Origin: a virus
Virus record (IMG/VR): IMGVR_UViG_3300022538_000217
Coordinates: 1-38,863 of that record
Reading direction: 5' to 3' (one strand)
Length of the DNA: 38,863 nt
How positions within the stretch are numbered: position 1 is the stretch's first letter; the number at the start of each line of letters is the position of its first letter. Both the position numbers and the translations under genes were made by a program. Of this stretch, positions 8,387-14,206 are shown in pieces. The notes under the pieces were generated by a model that saw nothing but the letters and a program-made list of their open reading frames with translations, had not been told where the DNA came from and made no database searches.

Positions 8387-8400
8387 TTTCTGTCTCCAAC

Positions 8401-8523
8401 TTAATCTCTTTCATTATAAACTAAATCTGCACCTGACTCTTCAGAATAGTCATCTTCAACCATTATATTTTCACCCATTTCATAGTAAGGATTTGGAGGG
8501 CGGTCTTTATTTTCCCTAATCAT
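8401..8523 (-). CDS. Small acidic protein (40 aa), first gene of the late operon
   Basis: Starts MIRENKDRPPNPYYEMGE, with GGGAG before the ATG at 8523, and is acidic in its second half. It is the first open reading frame leftward from the divergent control region, so it should be the promoter-proximal gene of the packaging operon. Proline-rich at the N-terminus and probably disordered. Function unknown. Confidence 0.6.
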   Translation of the reverse strand: MIRENKDRPPNPYYEMGENIMVEDDYSEESGADLVYNERD

Positions 8524-8575
8524 TTTTACTCCCTAATAAATAGAATCTCACATTGATACAACATTCTATATATTT

Positions 8576-8608
8576 AGTGCCATATATAACTTTGTTTATC
8601 AAGGCACT
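8576..8608 (-). promoter_or_regulatory. Leader stem-loop shared with the 18.1-kb control region
   Basis: On the minus strand this reads CCTAAGTGCC, 21 bases, then GGCACTAAATA, forming a 6-bp stem (AGTGCC/GGCACT). The counterpart at 18133-18167 has CCTAAGTGCT, 23 bases, then AGCACTAAGTA: the closing C-G pair is replaced by T-A, a compensatory change. Each copy lies a few dozen bases upstream of the first gene in its direction. It may be a leader RNA structure or a protein-binding dyad. Confidence 0.55.
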
Positions 8609-8644
8609 TAGGTAGTATACATCATAATATTAATTTCATTTATA

Positions 8645-8686
8645 TAGTTGCTTTAGCAACTACGCTGCGACTATAGGATAGCAGCG
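8645..8686. other. Two adjacent stem-loops
   Basis: TAGTTGC-TTTA-GCAACTA (8645-8662) forms a perfect 7-bp hairpin with a four-base loop. It abuts CGCTGC, 12 bases, GCAGCG (8663-8686), a 6-bp GC-rich stem that stands out in this AT-rich region. There is no T-run on either strand, so simple intrinsic termination is not indicated. A structured leader RNA or origin element is possible. Confidence 0.5.
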
Positions 8687-8722
8687 TTATCTTCTGTGGT
8701 TATATTAGTATATCATATTTGT

Positions 8723-8740
8723 CCCCTTTTACTTAGTACG
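8723..8740 (-). repeat. 18-base element repeated upstream of the 18.2-kb gene
   Basis: The minus strand reads CGTACTAAGTAAAAGGGG; the plus strand at 18096-18113 reads CGTACTAAGTAAAAAGGG. In both places the element precedes the CCTAAGTGC stem-loop and the first gene, in the same orientation relative to transcription. It may be a phage-specific promoter or activator site. Confidence 0.55.
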
Positions 8741-9174
8741 TAACCAGTTGTAGTTTCCAAGAACACTTCTTGACATAAAATTATACAAGTATTCATAAGT
8801 ATATATTGTATAAAGAGATAAAATTTTTAATATATTTTATAATGTTCTTAAGATATACTTCTCTAATGTAGTCCATATTTCTAATTCTTTATAGACTATT
8901 GTATTGTCAAGATACTTTTAATTTAGTATTGATTATATTATCCTATAATACACCACACATATGAATCAGCCATATATTATAGTCCCATATTATGGCAGAG
9001 AATAGTACAAGTATGTACGATATTATAGGGTTTAATTGTATAAACTATTTACGAAATCGGACTATGTCAAGTTAAGTATAGGACAGTAAATATTGGAAAA
9101 TATAGTTATAGTTTTAGTAGTCTATGCACCTCCCCTTACCCTTCTATTCATAACCAGGCTACCCCACCCACCGC

Positions 9175-9200
9175 TACAATCGTTATAATCATTACAGGTG
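9175..9200 (+). repeat. Repeat shared with 18006-18022, containing a 9-base insertion
   Basis: TACAATCGTTA, then TAATCATTA, then CAGGTG. The copy at 18006-18022 is the same 17 bases without the nine-base middle block. It lies directly beside the operator pair at 9201. The role is unknown; shared control-region sequence suggests a common protein-binding site. Confidence 0.5.
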
Positions 9201-9262
9201 GCTGTTAACCATCTATCTAACAGCAGAGCTATCCACTAAGCCTGTTAGTTGATTATCTAACA
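9201..9262. promoter_or_regulatory. Tandem operator-like dyads
   Basis: Two dyads of the form CTGTTA-N6-TATCTAACA: the inner TGTTA/TAACA half-sites sit at 9203-9207/9218-9222 and 9243-9247/9258-9262, each with a ten-base spacer, starts 40 bp apart. They lie just upstream of the promoter at 9289. A matching copy and a degenerate one, 39 bp apart, occur at 17416-17474. This geometry is typical of a dimeric regulator binding two operators. The protein is unknown; the HTH protein at 17741-17995 is a candidate. Confidence 0.55.
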
Positions 9263-9288
9263 TAGGCAAGGTATATTTTATTTTATCC

Positions 9289-9317
9289 TTGCATTATAGT
9301 CGATAGTATGCTATACT
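9289..9317 (+). promoter_or_regulatory. Sigma70-type promoter P1
   Basis: TTGCAT (9289-9294), 17-base spacer, TATACT (9312-9317), located 24 bases before the ATG of the first rightward gene. The upstream TATATTTTATTTTAT run resembles an UP element and is repeated before promoter P2. Two close relatives lie at 9749 and 10341. Confidence 0.7.
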
Positions 9318-9340
9318 ATACATAGAAAGTGAGGTGCAAA

Positions 9341-9538
9341 ATGGCAAAATATAGAGTTATAACCTTCTATACTGCAAGCATCAGTACCGATGTTATTGCG
9401 GATAGTGAGGGGGCAGCCTGCGAACTTGTGCGTGCCGACGAAACACCAGTAACACAAGATAGTTTACGTAATGCTTTAGACGACATTCAGGAGAGCTGGA
9501 CACAACATCGTAGGGCTTTTAATTTTGACTTGTTATAA
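9341..9538 (+). CDS. Hypothetical early protein (65 aa)
   Basis: First gene of the rightward arm, with GAGG 7 bases before ATG 9341 and promoter P1 just upstream. The protein begins MAKYRVITFYTASISTDV and ends with a helix and ESWTQHRRAFNFDLL. It is soluble, acidic in the middle and probably an alpha/beta domain. Early position suggests a role in host takeover, but nothing in the sequence shows one. Confidence 0.75.
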   Translation: MAKYRVITFYTASISTDVIADSEGAACELVRADETPVTQDSLRNALDDIQESWTQHRRAFNFDLL

Positions 9539-9562
9539 CGTCCGATATACAATGGTGCACCT

Positions 9563-9700
9563 ATGATAGTCCTACCGGTTGTAGCACTTGTGGGGGTTGT
9601 GGTCTTTAACACACTTGTATCAACCTTACAACATACCATTATTACACCACTTATACCACTTATCCCTTATCCTATTATATGCCCATATCGTGTTCATTAA
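9563..9700 (+). CDS. Possible hydrophobic peptide (45 aa)
   Basis: An open frame starting MIVLPVVALVGVVVFNTL, hydrophobic throughout and rich in proline and isoleucine in its second half. There is no Shine-Dalgarno sequence before the ATG, and the DNA is partly low-complexity (repeated CATTA/CACTTAT units). It could be a small membrane peptide or chance. Low confidence. Confidence 0.25.
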   Translation: MIVLPVVALVGVVVFNTLVSTLQHTIITPLIPLIPYPIICPYRVH

Positions 9701-9748
9701 TTACTTAACATTTCAATAAGTTATATAAAGATATATTTTATTTTTTAC

Positions 9749-9776
9749 TTGCATTTCCCTGATAATGTGTTATACT
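9749..9776 (+). promoter_or_regulatory. Sigma70-type promoter P2
   Basis: TTGCAT (9749-9754), 16-base spacer, TATACT (9771-9776), preceded by the same TATATTTTATTTT tract as P1. The spacer and downstream bases (TATACTTTG) closely match P3. It would drive the genes from 9818 onward. Confidence 0.7.
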
Positions 9777-9817
9777 TTGGTTGTAGGGTAAGTTAAAATG
9801 ATTTGAGGATAACAAAA

Positions 9818-9898
9818 ATGAAATTCGGACTATTTGACAACATACCAACTAAGTCGATGCTATTGCTTATAGTATTGGCATACTGCTGTTTGTGCTAA
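9818..9898 (+). CDS. Small membrane peptide (26 aa)
   Basis: MKFGLFDNIPTKSMLLLIVL followed by AYCCLC. GAGG lies 9 bases upstream of the ATG and promoter P2 about 40 bases upstream. It has one hydrophobic segment with a Cys-rich end. The well-placed ribosome binding site supports expression. Function unknown. Confidence 0.45.
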   Translation: MKFGLFDNIPTKSMLLLIVLAYCCLC

Positions 9899-9908
9899 GG
9901 GTTTGATA

Positions 9909-10097
9909 ATGAAGCAGGGAAAACGGACTAAAGAACAAGAACAGACTAAGTGGCGTATTATTTGTGATAACTGCTATCGCAAGCAATACTGTCAATTTGT
10001 ATTGACTACGAATAGCTGCATATTGTTTAGACTAAGTAATGAGACAAAACTATGGGATTATTGGGATAAGCAAAATGTCAATCGGTTTACCAAATAA
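9909..10097 (+). CDS. Small Cys-containing protein (62 aa)
   Basis: Starts MKQGKRTKEQEQTKWRIICD. AAGGG precedes the ATG at 9909; an in-frame TTG at 9903 is less likely. Four cysteines (CDNCYRKQYC and a later C) could bind zinc. The C-terminus overlaps the next start. Function unknown. Confidence 0.65.
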   Translation: MKQGKRTKEQEQTKWRIICDNCYRKQYCQFVLTTNSCILFRLSNETKLWDYWDKQNVNRFTK

Positions 10098-10206
10098 TAA
10101 GACCGAGAAAAAGGCAAGGTATGAAATGTTGGTTAAACAAGGTAGTATGACAATACAACAAGCAAAACAAGCGTATCGGGATTATTTAGAAAGGTTAAAA
10201 AAATGA
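10075..10206 (+). CDS. Small basic protein (43 aa)
   Basis: Starts MSIGLPNNKTEKKARYEMLV and is basic and almost wholly helical, with MTIQQAKQAYRDYLERL as a second helix. It overlaps the gene before and its stop overlaps the next start as ATGA. Function unknown. Confidence 0.55.
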   Translation: MSIGLPNNKTEKKARYEMLVKQGSMTIQQAKQAYRDYLERLKK

Positions 10207-10331
10207 ATAAATATAAGCTAATCAATGATTATGATGGTAATGAGGAAATTATTTTAGACGAAACGGACGAAAAACTTGCGATGTTAGAAGCTATCGAAAA
10301 ACTCGGCTGGGTATTTATTGAGGAAAAATAA
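10203..10331 (+). CDS. Small acidic protein (42 aa)
   Basis: Begins MNKYKLINDYDGNEEIILDE and ends in an amphipathic helix (MLEAIEKLGWVFIEEK). It looks like a small two-strand plus helix fold common among phage miniproteins. It is coupled to the preceding gene by ATGA. Function unknown. Confidence 0.55.
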   Translation: MNKYKLINDYDGNEEIILDETDEKLAMLEAIEKLGWVFIEEK

Positions 10332-10340
10332 ACTTTTAAT

Positions 10341-10368
10341 TTGCATTTTTTGATTTATGTGTTATACT
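10341..10368 (+). promoter_or_regulatory. Sigma70-type promoter P3
   Basis: TTGCAT (10341-10346), 16-base spacer, TATACT (10363-10368), about 100 bases before the gene at 10467. Its TATGTGTTATACTTTG end matches P2 almost base for base. A second box pair further down (TTGACA 10386-10391, TATAAA 10407-10412) has a 15-base spacer and is less convincing. Confidence 0.68.
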
Positions 10369-10466
10369 TTGTATAGGTTGGTTCATTGACAACTTAATAT
10401 GTATCGTATAAAAACGGACTTTGTGAAACGAGAAAAACAATATTGTTTTATTGAGAGGATTGTAAA

Positions 10467-10820
10467 ATGGCAGGAAAAAAGAAAATCGAAAGAACACTGA
10501 CAAAAATGAGTATTGTCAAGAGTGAGTGCATCGACTGTCAAGCCAAGTATGATGCTACAAAGTCGGAATTTGATAACGGTGATGTAACAGTATCACCGCC
10601 AAGATGCCCGCCTTGCCAAACTACCCACTTGACGAACCTGCGAGTCAACAAGACGATAAAGGATTTATCGCTGTTAGGGAACCTTAGAACCCGATTGACC
10701 AAAGAGCAAAGAGATGCTGTTATCACGGCCATCACAGCGGGAGTGGAAGTATTGATGGATAGATACAGCGGTAGCACCGTCAAGGCCTCGGCGTTCGACT
10801 TAAAGAAAGTTAAAGCCTAA
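10467..10820 (+). CDS. GC-richer zinc-finger-like early protein (117 aa)
   Basis: Strong GAGAGGATT ribosome binding site. The protein has two cysteine pairs (CIDC at about 18-21 and CPPC at about 47-50) around an acidic segment, then a helical half with NLRTRLTKEQRDAV and a basic end. Its G+C, by a rough count of several 60-base rows, is about 48 percent against roughly 30-38 percent for adjacent genes. With P3 upstream and a 14-bp hairpin after it, this looks like a strongly expressed early gene. DNA binding is possible; no family recognised. Confidence 0.8.
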   Translation: MAGKKKIERTLTKMSIVKSECIDCQAKYDATKSEFDNGDVTVSPPRCPPCQTTHLTNLRVNKTIKDLSLLGNLRTRLTKEQRDAVITAITAGVEVLMDRYSGSTVKASAFDLKKVKA

Positions 10821-10823
10821 AAC

Positions 10824-10894
10824 GTCAATATTGACAATAACGGTTCATGGGCTATATACCGAAGATAAGCTACATACCGAGTATATAGTCCATG
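10824..10894 (+). terminator. Palindrome and 14-bp stem-loop after the early gene
   Basis: GTCAATATTGAC (10824-10835) is a perfect 12-base palindrome. It is followed by a long hairpin: 10846-10859 (CATGGGCTATATAC) pairs over all 14 positions with 10881-10894 (one G-U in RNA), with a 21-base loop. No U-run follows, so rather than a classic terminator this may be an RNase III-type processing site, transcript stabiliser or regulator site. Confidence 0.5.
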
Positions 10895-10924
10895 TGCGGG
10901 TATTGTTAAATTAAGAGGATAATT

Positions 10925-11074
10925 ATGTACAACAAAGACGAAATAGACCAGCAAGCCGAGGATGAGGGAGCGGCACTAAAACAACAGGGACGTTACACTC
11001 AATCACGATACCGATGGATACGTCTGCAAGAGGAACACAAGGTAGGTATTGAGAGAAAAGCGTTTAAGGGGTAA
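10925..11074 (+). CDS. Small hydrophilic protein (49 aa)
   Basis: MYNKDEIDQQAEDEGAALKQ followed by a basic helix ending in ERKAFKG. AAGAGGATAATT precedes the ATG. Charged and helical throughout, so possibly a coiled-coil or DNA-mimic-like peptide. Function unknown. Confidence 0.55.
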   Translation: MYNKDEIDQQAEDEGAALKQQGRYTQSRYRWIRLQEEHKVGIERKAFKG

Positions 11075-11077
11075 ACC

Positions 11078-11260
11078 ATGTACTCACTAACAATAGGTGA
11101 TACGGTATTGAACCGCTATAAACTGCGATGGAAAAATTATAATGGGAAACGATACTATGTATATAAAACCCACGTATTGCATGGTATATCCTTGCAGGAT
11201 GTAAAGGCCAAAGCATTGAAACTGTTTGGTTGTAAACCGGATTCTATACAGAGGGTATAA
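11078..11260 (+). CDS. Small basic protein (60 aa)
   Basis: Starts MYSLTIGDTVLNRYKLRW, with AAGGGG before the ATG, which lies three bases after the previous stop. Tyr/Lys-rich strands followed by a helix (SLQDVKAKALKLFG). Nucleic-acid binding is plausible from charge, but no family is recognised. Confidence 0.6.
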   Translation: MYSLTIGDTVLNRYKLRWKNYNGKRYYVYKTHVLHGISLQDVKAKALKLFGCKPDSIQRV

Positions 11261-11263
11261 ATT

Positions 11264-11443
11264 ATGATGTGGGGTAAAACTAAACAACAATGGTACAGGG
11301 ATTATTGCGGCGACCATCGATGGTTTGCCTGGTATCCTGTAAAATTAAGAACTGGACAGTGGTGTTGGTTACAAACAATATGGTATCGGGGTACCGGCAA
11401 AGGCGGTAATATTTATTCTATATCTTTGCCCAAATCCCACTAA
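11264..11443 (+). CDS. Trp-rich small protein (59 aa)
   Basis: MMWGKTKQQWYRDYCGDHRW then WYPV and repeated aromatic strands (WCWLQTIWYRG). It carries nine tryptophans in 59 residues and looks like a single small beta-sheet. The GDHRWFAWYPV type of segment recurs in small phage proteins of unknown function. Spacing to both neighbours is tight. Confidence 0.6.
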   Translation: MMWGKTKQQWYRDYCGDHRWFAWYPVKLRTGQWCWLQTIWYRGTGKGGNIYSISLPKSH

Positions 11444-11465
11444 AAAATAAAATAAAGGAGTTCAT

Positions 11466-11735
11466 GTGTTTAATTTAAGCGAACAAGTCCGCAGACTGCA
11501 ACAGCTAAAACACGATAAGCTACACGGCTTGCCGTATAAGCCTAAACAGTATGATACCAAAGTTAAACAAGCAGATGATACACCTTACAATACAACAGCA
11601 GAACAGGAACATACATATATGCTACGTTGTTTTCGTAATCATTCCAAGGACTTTGGCAGACGGTTATCTAAACGCAAAGGTCAATCACATCACCCAGGCG
11701 GGGGTTACGCTGGGCACATAATTAAAGGGGGGTAA
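11466..11735 (+). CDS. Hypothetical basic protein (89 aa), GTG start
   Basis: Start GTG 11466, 5 bases after AAAGGAG; an ATG at 11464 is out of frame and stops after four codons. Helical N-terminus (SEQVRRLQQLKHDKLHGL), a polar middle, and a basic His/Gly-rich end (RKGQSHHPGGGYAGH). Function unknown. Confidence 0.65.
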   Translation: MFNLSEQVRRLQQLKHDKLHGLPYKPKQYDTKVKQADDTPYNTTAEQEHTYMLRCFRNHSKDFGRRLSKRKGQSHHPGGGYAGHIIKGG

Positions 11736-11736
11736 A

Positions 11737-11904
11737 ATGATTGTAAGATTAACAAAAGAACAAATAGCAATTCTTTCATTTGCTATGGGCTTATATACAG
11801 CCAAAGTATATGAGCAAAACACGATTATACCAACTGATATGGAAGATTCTGCTAAGACTGTAAAAGAAATAGTGAACGCTTTTGACGTAGCAGCAGAGGA
11901 GTAA
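11737..11904 (+). CDS. Small protein (55 aa)
   Basis: MIVRLTKEQIAILSFAMGLY begins a helical protein ending in an acidic tail (DVAAEE). AAAGGGGGG precedes the ATG closely. The moderate hydrophobicity of residues 10-22 suggests a buried helix rather than a membrane span. Function unknown. Confidence 0.55.
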   Translation: MIVRLTKEQIAILSFAMGLYTAKVYEQNTIIPTDMEDSAKTVKEIVNAFDVAAEE

Positions 11905-11907
11905 ATT

Positions 11908-12051
11908 ATGCAGTACGAGTTTGAGTGTTTGTGTGGCCATGTTTGGATAGACAGTGAGCGACAAAGCTGTCCGATGTGCGGAGAACAGGTGAATATCACA
12001 GCTGAACCATACGAGAGCTTACTACCGGATAAACTTAATAGGGGGAAATAA
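11908..12051 (+). CDS. Zinc-ribbon miniprotein (47 aa)
   Basis: MQYEFECLCGHVWIDSERQS followed by CPMCGEQ. The CLCG/CPMCG pairs make a single zinc ribbon of the FmdB/rubredoxin-like kind, followed by a short acidic tail. Tight spacing on both sides. Such minimal ribbons occur in many phages; function unknown. Confidence 0.65.
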   Translation: MQYEFECLCGHVWIDSERQSCPMCGEQVNITAEPYESLLPDKLNRGK

Positions 12052-12052
12052 A

Positions 12053-12211
12053 ATGGCAAACGAAAGTAACAACGGCCTTTGTGCAATAGAGATTATAGGT
12101 GTTGTGTTAGCCATAGTATTGTCATGGACAAAAAATGCTTCGATATTATTGGCTATCTTGCACGCCTTATGTGGTTGGTTTTACGTAATTTACTACGCTA
12201 TATTTTGTTAA
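12053..12211 (+). CDS. Two-helix small membrane protein (52 aa)
   Basis: After a polar N-terminus (MANESNNG) come two hydrophobic helices, CAIEIIGVVLAIVLSW and ILLAILHALCGWFYVIYYAI, joined by a short TKNAS turn. GGGGGAAATAAA precedes the ATG. Topology is hairpin-like. Small hairpin membrane proteins like this are frequent in phage early regions; a holin role is not supported by location. Confidence 0.65.
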   Translation: MANESNNGLCAIEIIGVVLAIVLSWTKNASILLAILHALCGWFYVIYYAIFC

Positions 12212-12221
12212 GGAGTAAACT

Positions 12222-12407
12222 ATGACAATAAGAAAACAGTACAGCCATGCGATAGCAGACAAGCACAAAGAGAAGAAATGTGAAGAAGCTGACGCAAGAT
12301 TAAAACTACGAAAAGCACGTAGTAATAAACAACAGCTTGTTAAACTTGATGCGGGTAGTTATGTAGCTAAAAAAGAACGTGCAAGATTATTAAAATCAGG
12401 GAGATAA
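12222..12407 (+). CDS. Basic helical protein (61 aa)
   Basis: AAGGAG lies before ATG 12222. The sequence is very rich in Lys, Arg and Ala (ADARLKLRKARSNKQQL) and probably helical with a positive surface, so nucleic-acid binding is plausible. It ends one base before the next start. Function unknown. Confidence 0.65.
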   Translation: MTIRKQYSHAIADKHKEKKCEEADARLKLRKARSNKQQLVKLDAGSYVAKKERARLLKSGR

Positions 12408-12408
12408 A

Positions 12409-12840
12409 ATGGCGACACAAACGCAACAAATACCCATAGGGGGTAAACTTACATCAATACAACCACAACAGTTATCCACCAAAGAATTATCTGCATTATA
12501 TGACCGCATATATGATATTGCAGATAGGTTGATTAAAAAATATAACCCTTGTAAAATACACACCAAAAATAAAAGGTTATGCTGTGAGACTTATCCTATG
12601 GGGAAGGAGCGTTTGTGCTGCACGGGCTGTTGGGACAATGAAAATACAGACCACTACTCCTTTTTTGGTTGTACGGTCAAATGCTTGAAGTGCAAAACTT
12701 GGTTATGTGTTAAAGCAGAGACAGGAAACAAATTATTATACCACCGATTATGTAAATTACAAAATTTTGCGTTTGACCACCTCCCGCCTTATTGGTATTA
12801 TGAATCAAAAGAACAGTGGCTAAAACAAATAGAGGGTTAA
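12409..12840 (+). CDS. Cysteine-rich protein (143 aa), function unknown
   Basis: N-terminal extended region (QIPIGGKLTSIQPQQLSTKE), a helix, then a Cys/His-rich half with about ten cysteines, including CCETYP, CCTGCW, CTVKCLKCK and later C residues. At least two zinc sites are likely. The upstream gene ends two bases before. The downstream coding sequence starts in the same frame after the TAA. No family recognised. Confidence 0.75.
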   Translation: MATQTQQIPIGGKLTSIQPQQLSTKELSALYDRIYDIADRLIKKYNPCKIHTKNKRLCCETYPMGKERLCCTGCWDNENTDHYSFFGCTVKCLKCKTWLCVKAETGNKLLYHRLCKLQNFAFDHLPPYWYYESKEQWLKQIEG

Positions 12841-12843
12841 ACT

Positions 12844-13002
12844 ATAGTAGATAAAGTATACATTGTTTGGTGTAAACTAAACAAAAGTACAGATAAATTT
12901 GATTTGGGTGTTTTTATAGACAAGCAAAAAGCCACAGAAACTATAGAAGCTGCACGTTCTATTGGTGGCAAAGTATGGATACAGGAATATAGATTATCTT
13001 AG
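12844..13002 (+). CDS. Probable 52-aa protein with non-canonical ATA start
   Basis: From ATA at 12844 (7 bases after GAGGG) the frame encodes VDKVYIVWCKLN, then FDLGVFIDKQKATETIEAAR, then KVWIQEYRLS and a stop. The alternation of strands and helix looks like a real small domain. There is no ATG, GTG or TTG near the beginning; the first in-frame TTG comes about 21 codons in. The frame continues directly from the TAA of the upstream gene. Either an ATA start, a start lost by mutation, a sequencing error, or rare readthrough. Neighbouring genes have AAACTATG at the matching place. Confidence 0.5.
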   Translation: MVDKVYIVWCKLNKSTDKFDLGVFIDKQKATETIEAARSIGGKVWIQEYRLS

Positions 13003-13011
13003 GAGGTAACT

Positions 13012-13212
13012 ATGAGTTATCACAATAATATAACATTCACTAAACTAACCCCCGATGATATAGCAACGCATGAAGATATTTATATCAATATGTTAGTGGA
13101 TTTAGCTCCTGGAGCTACTGGTATTTCCACTATCCCTGCTCGTTTATACTATGAGTACGCAATAAAAGAAGTACAAAAAGCCAATGATTTATTTCAAGAA
13201 ACGTTCGGATAA
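13012..13212 (+). CDS. Hypothetical protein (66 aa)
   Basis: Strong AGGAGGT ribosome binding site before ATG 13012. Starts MSYHNNITFTKLTPDDIATH and ends in a helix (YAIKEVQKANDLFQETFG). It is followed by two hairpins that may end or process the transcript. No family recognised. Confidence 0.7.
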   Translation: MSYHNNITFTKLTPDDIATHEDIYINMLVDLAPGATGISTIPARLYYEYAIKEVQKANDLFQETFG

Positions 13213-13228
13213 TTAAACCATTTTATTA

Positions 13229-13268
13229 GTGTTATCTTGTGATAACACGAGTATTTCAAAGAAATACT
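13229..13268 (+). terminator. Two tandem perfect hairpins
   Basis: GTGTTATC-TTGT-GATAACAC (13229-13248) and AGTATTTC-AAA-GAAATACT (13250-13268) are both perfect 8-bp stems, one base apart. The second is followed by AACTTTTTT, so it may act as an intrinsic terminator although the stem is AT-rich. Alternatively they are regulator-binding dyads before the gene at 13372. Confidence 0.5.
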
Positions 13269-13371
13269 AACTTTTTTGAAAGGGACAAAATATGATTACG
13301 GGAAGCGAACTGAAACCAAACAAAGAAGATTAAAAATAAACCAGAAACACTATTTAATAAGGGGACAAGAA

Positions 13372-13617
13372 ATGGCAAAGAAACCTGTAAAGAAAACACA
13401 AGTAATACCAAACCCCAAGGATATTGCAAGGGGGGGTACATTCGATGATTTAGCCGATGGGGACTATTTCATAATGGATGGGGAGTTATGGCAAAGGGTC
13501 GATTCCTGTGAGTGTAACCAAGCTGGAATAAACTCACTTACCGGAGATGTAGAAGACGACCTTTGTGAAAGAAGTGTAGTTCCGGTTGCAGTAACCATCA
13601 CCTGGGCACAAAAGTAA
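13372..13617 (+). CDS. Hypothetical protein (81 aa)
   Basis: ATG 13372 follows AAGGGGACAAGA. The basic N-terminus (MAKKPVKKTQVIPNPK) leads into a beta-type domain with DGDYFIMDGELWQRVD and PVAVTITWAQK; two cysteines lie in CECNQ. The in-frame extension to 13276 lacks support. A compact barrel fold is likely; function unknown. Confidence 0.7.
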   Translation: MAKKPVKKTQVIPNPKDIARGGTFDDLADGDYFIMDGELWQRVDSCECNQAGINSLTGDVEDDLCERSVVPVAVTITWAQK

Positions 13618-13705
13618 CACACTATATTGTCAGTGGATGATATAGTTAACCAGTGATAAGGGCTTGGGTAGTAAGCACATATCCTCTGTCCTATAATTAC
13701 TGGTC

Positions 13706-13788
13706 GGCCTGGTAGACTAAAGATGTTAAATGGAATAGGTCGCTTCCTTCTCAGGGGAGTAATGCAGGTTCGAGTCCTGCCCAGGCTA
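13706..13788 (+). tRNA. tRNA, anticodon CUC (Glu), with 9-base D-loop insertion
   Basis: The acceptor stem is GGCCTGG (13706-13712) with CCAGGCT (13781-13787), seven pairs including a terminal G-U. Anticodon arm CTTCC-TTCTCAG-GGGAG gives CUC; variable loop TAAT; T-arm GCAGG-TTCGAGT-CCTGC is canonical; A13788 is the discriminator and CCA is not encoded. The D-stem GACT/GGTC forms, but its loop is 19 bases. Removing AAAGATGTT leaves an ordinary ten-base loop (AAATGGAATA) and a 74-base tRNA. Identity as Glu is from the anticodon only, and the insertion may make it inactive. Confidence 0.65.
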
Positions 13789-13824
13789 TTACAGGTAACT
13801 GAAAATATATTTAAGGAGTATAAA

Positions 13825-14097
13825 ATGACGACAACACACACAGTGATTACTGAAGATATTGAAAAATCATTTAATATCAAACAAGATATGAATGTTTACT
13901 TCAAGAGACTGAATAAAATCCTTCCGAGAATAGTAAACGGATGTAATACTCCTTTTAACGAATGTTGCATTTGTCAGAACGATTATTCAGTCCAGTTTTT
14001 AGATATAGCGGTTTGTATACTATACGAAGATGGGCTTATTAGCAAAAAAACTAAAGAAAATATTATGTGTAAACTTTATGATGGACATAGAGGATAA
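13825..14097 (+). CDS. Hypothetical protein (90 aa)
   Basis: TAAGGAG precedes ATG 13825; the in-frame ATG at 13723 lies inside the tRNA and is rejected. Helical protein with a Cys-rich middle (CNTPFNECCICQNDYS), then IAVCILYEDGLISKKTKENI. It is alone between the tRNA and the replication region. Function unknown. Confidence 0.7.
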   Translation: MTTTHTVITEDIEKSFNIKQDMNVYFKRLNKILPRIVNGCNTPFNECCICQNDYSVQFLDIAVCILYEDGLISKKTKENIMCKLYDGHRG

Positions 14098-14206
14098 AAT
14101 ACTCCATTCTCAGCGTAGCTTGTTGGCCTTGCCACAGGGGAGGGATATATGCTCAAACCGTATTGGGGCTATTATAAGTAACCCTTAAATAAGGAGTTGT
14201 AACAAT

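Larger units (their letters stand above)
8524..9340. promoter_or_regulatory. Divergent control region, no convincing genes
   Basis: About 815 bases of very AT-rich sequence between the leftward packaging operon and the rightward early genes. It holds, from left to right, a 6-bp stem-loop with a 21-base loop (8576-8608), two adjacent 7- and 6-bp stem-loops (8645-8686), an 18-base element repeated at 18096 (8723-8740), a long AT-rich tract (8770-9120), a short C-rich stretch (9125-9172), a repeat shared with 18006 (9175-9200), two operator-like dyads (9201-9262), and a plus-strand promoter (9289-9317). A replication origin here is possible but no iterons are obvious. Confidence 0.7.

Noticed and set aside
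8770-8812. TTGACA at 8770 as a plus-strand promoter in the divergent region
   Set aside because: No matching -10 box lies 16-18 bases downstream; the best candidates are weak and badly spaced.
8992-9075. 27-codon open frame in the divergent region
   Set aside because: No ribosome binding site, no coding character, and it lies in AT-rich regulatory DNA.
13723-14097. Start codon at 13723 for the 90-residue protein
   Set aside because: It lies within the tRNA and extends the protein by residues encoded in tRNA stems. ATG 13825 has AAGGAG in the correct position.
14097-14206. A second tRNA between 14097 and 14206
   Set aside because: No T-arm with TTCGA-like loop or seven-pair acceptor stem can be formed.
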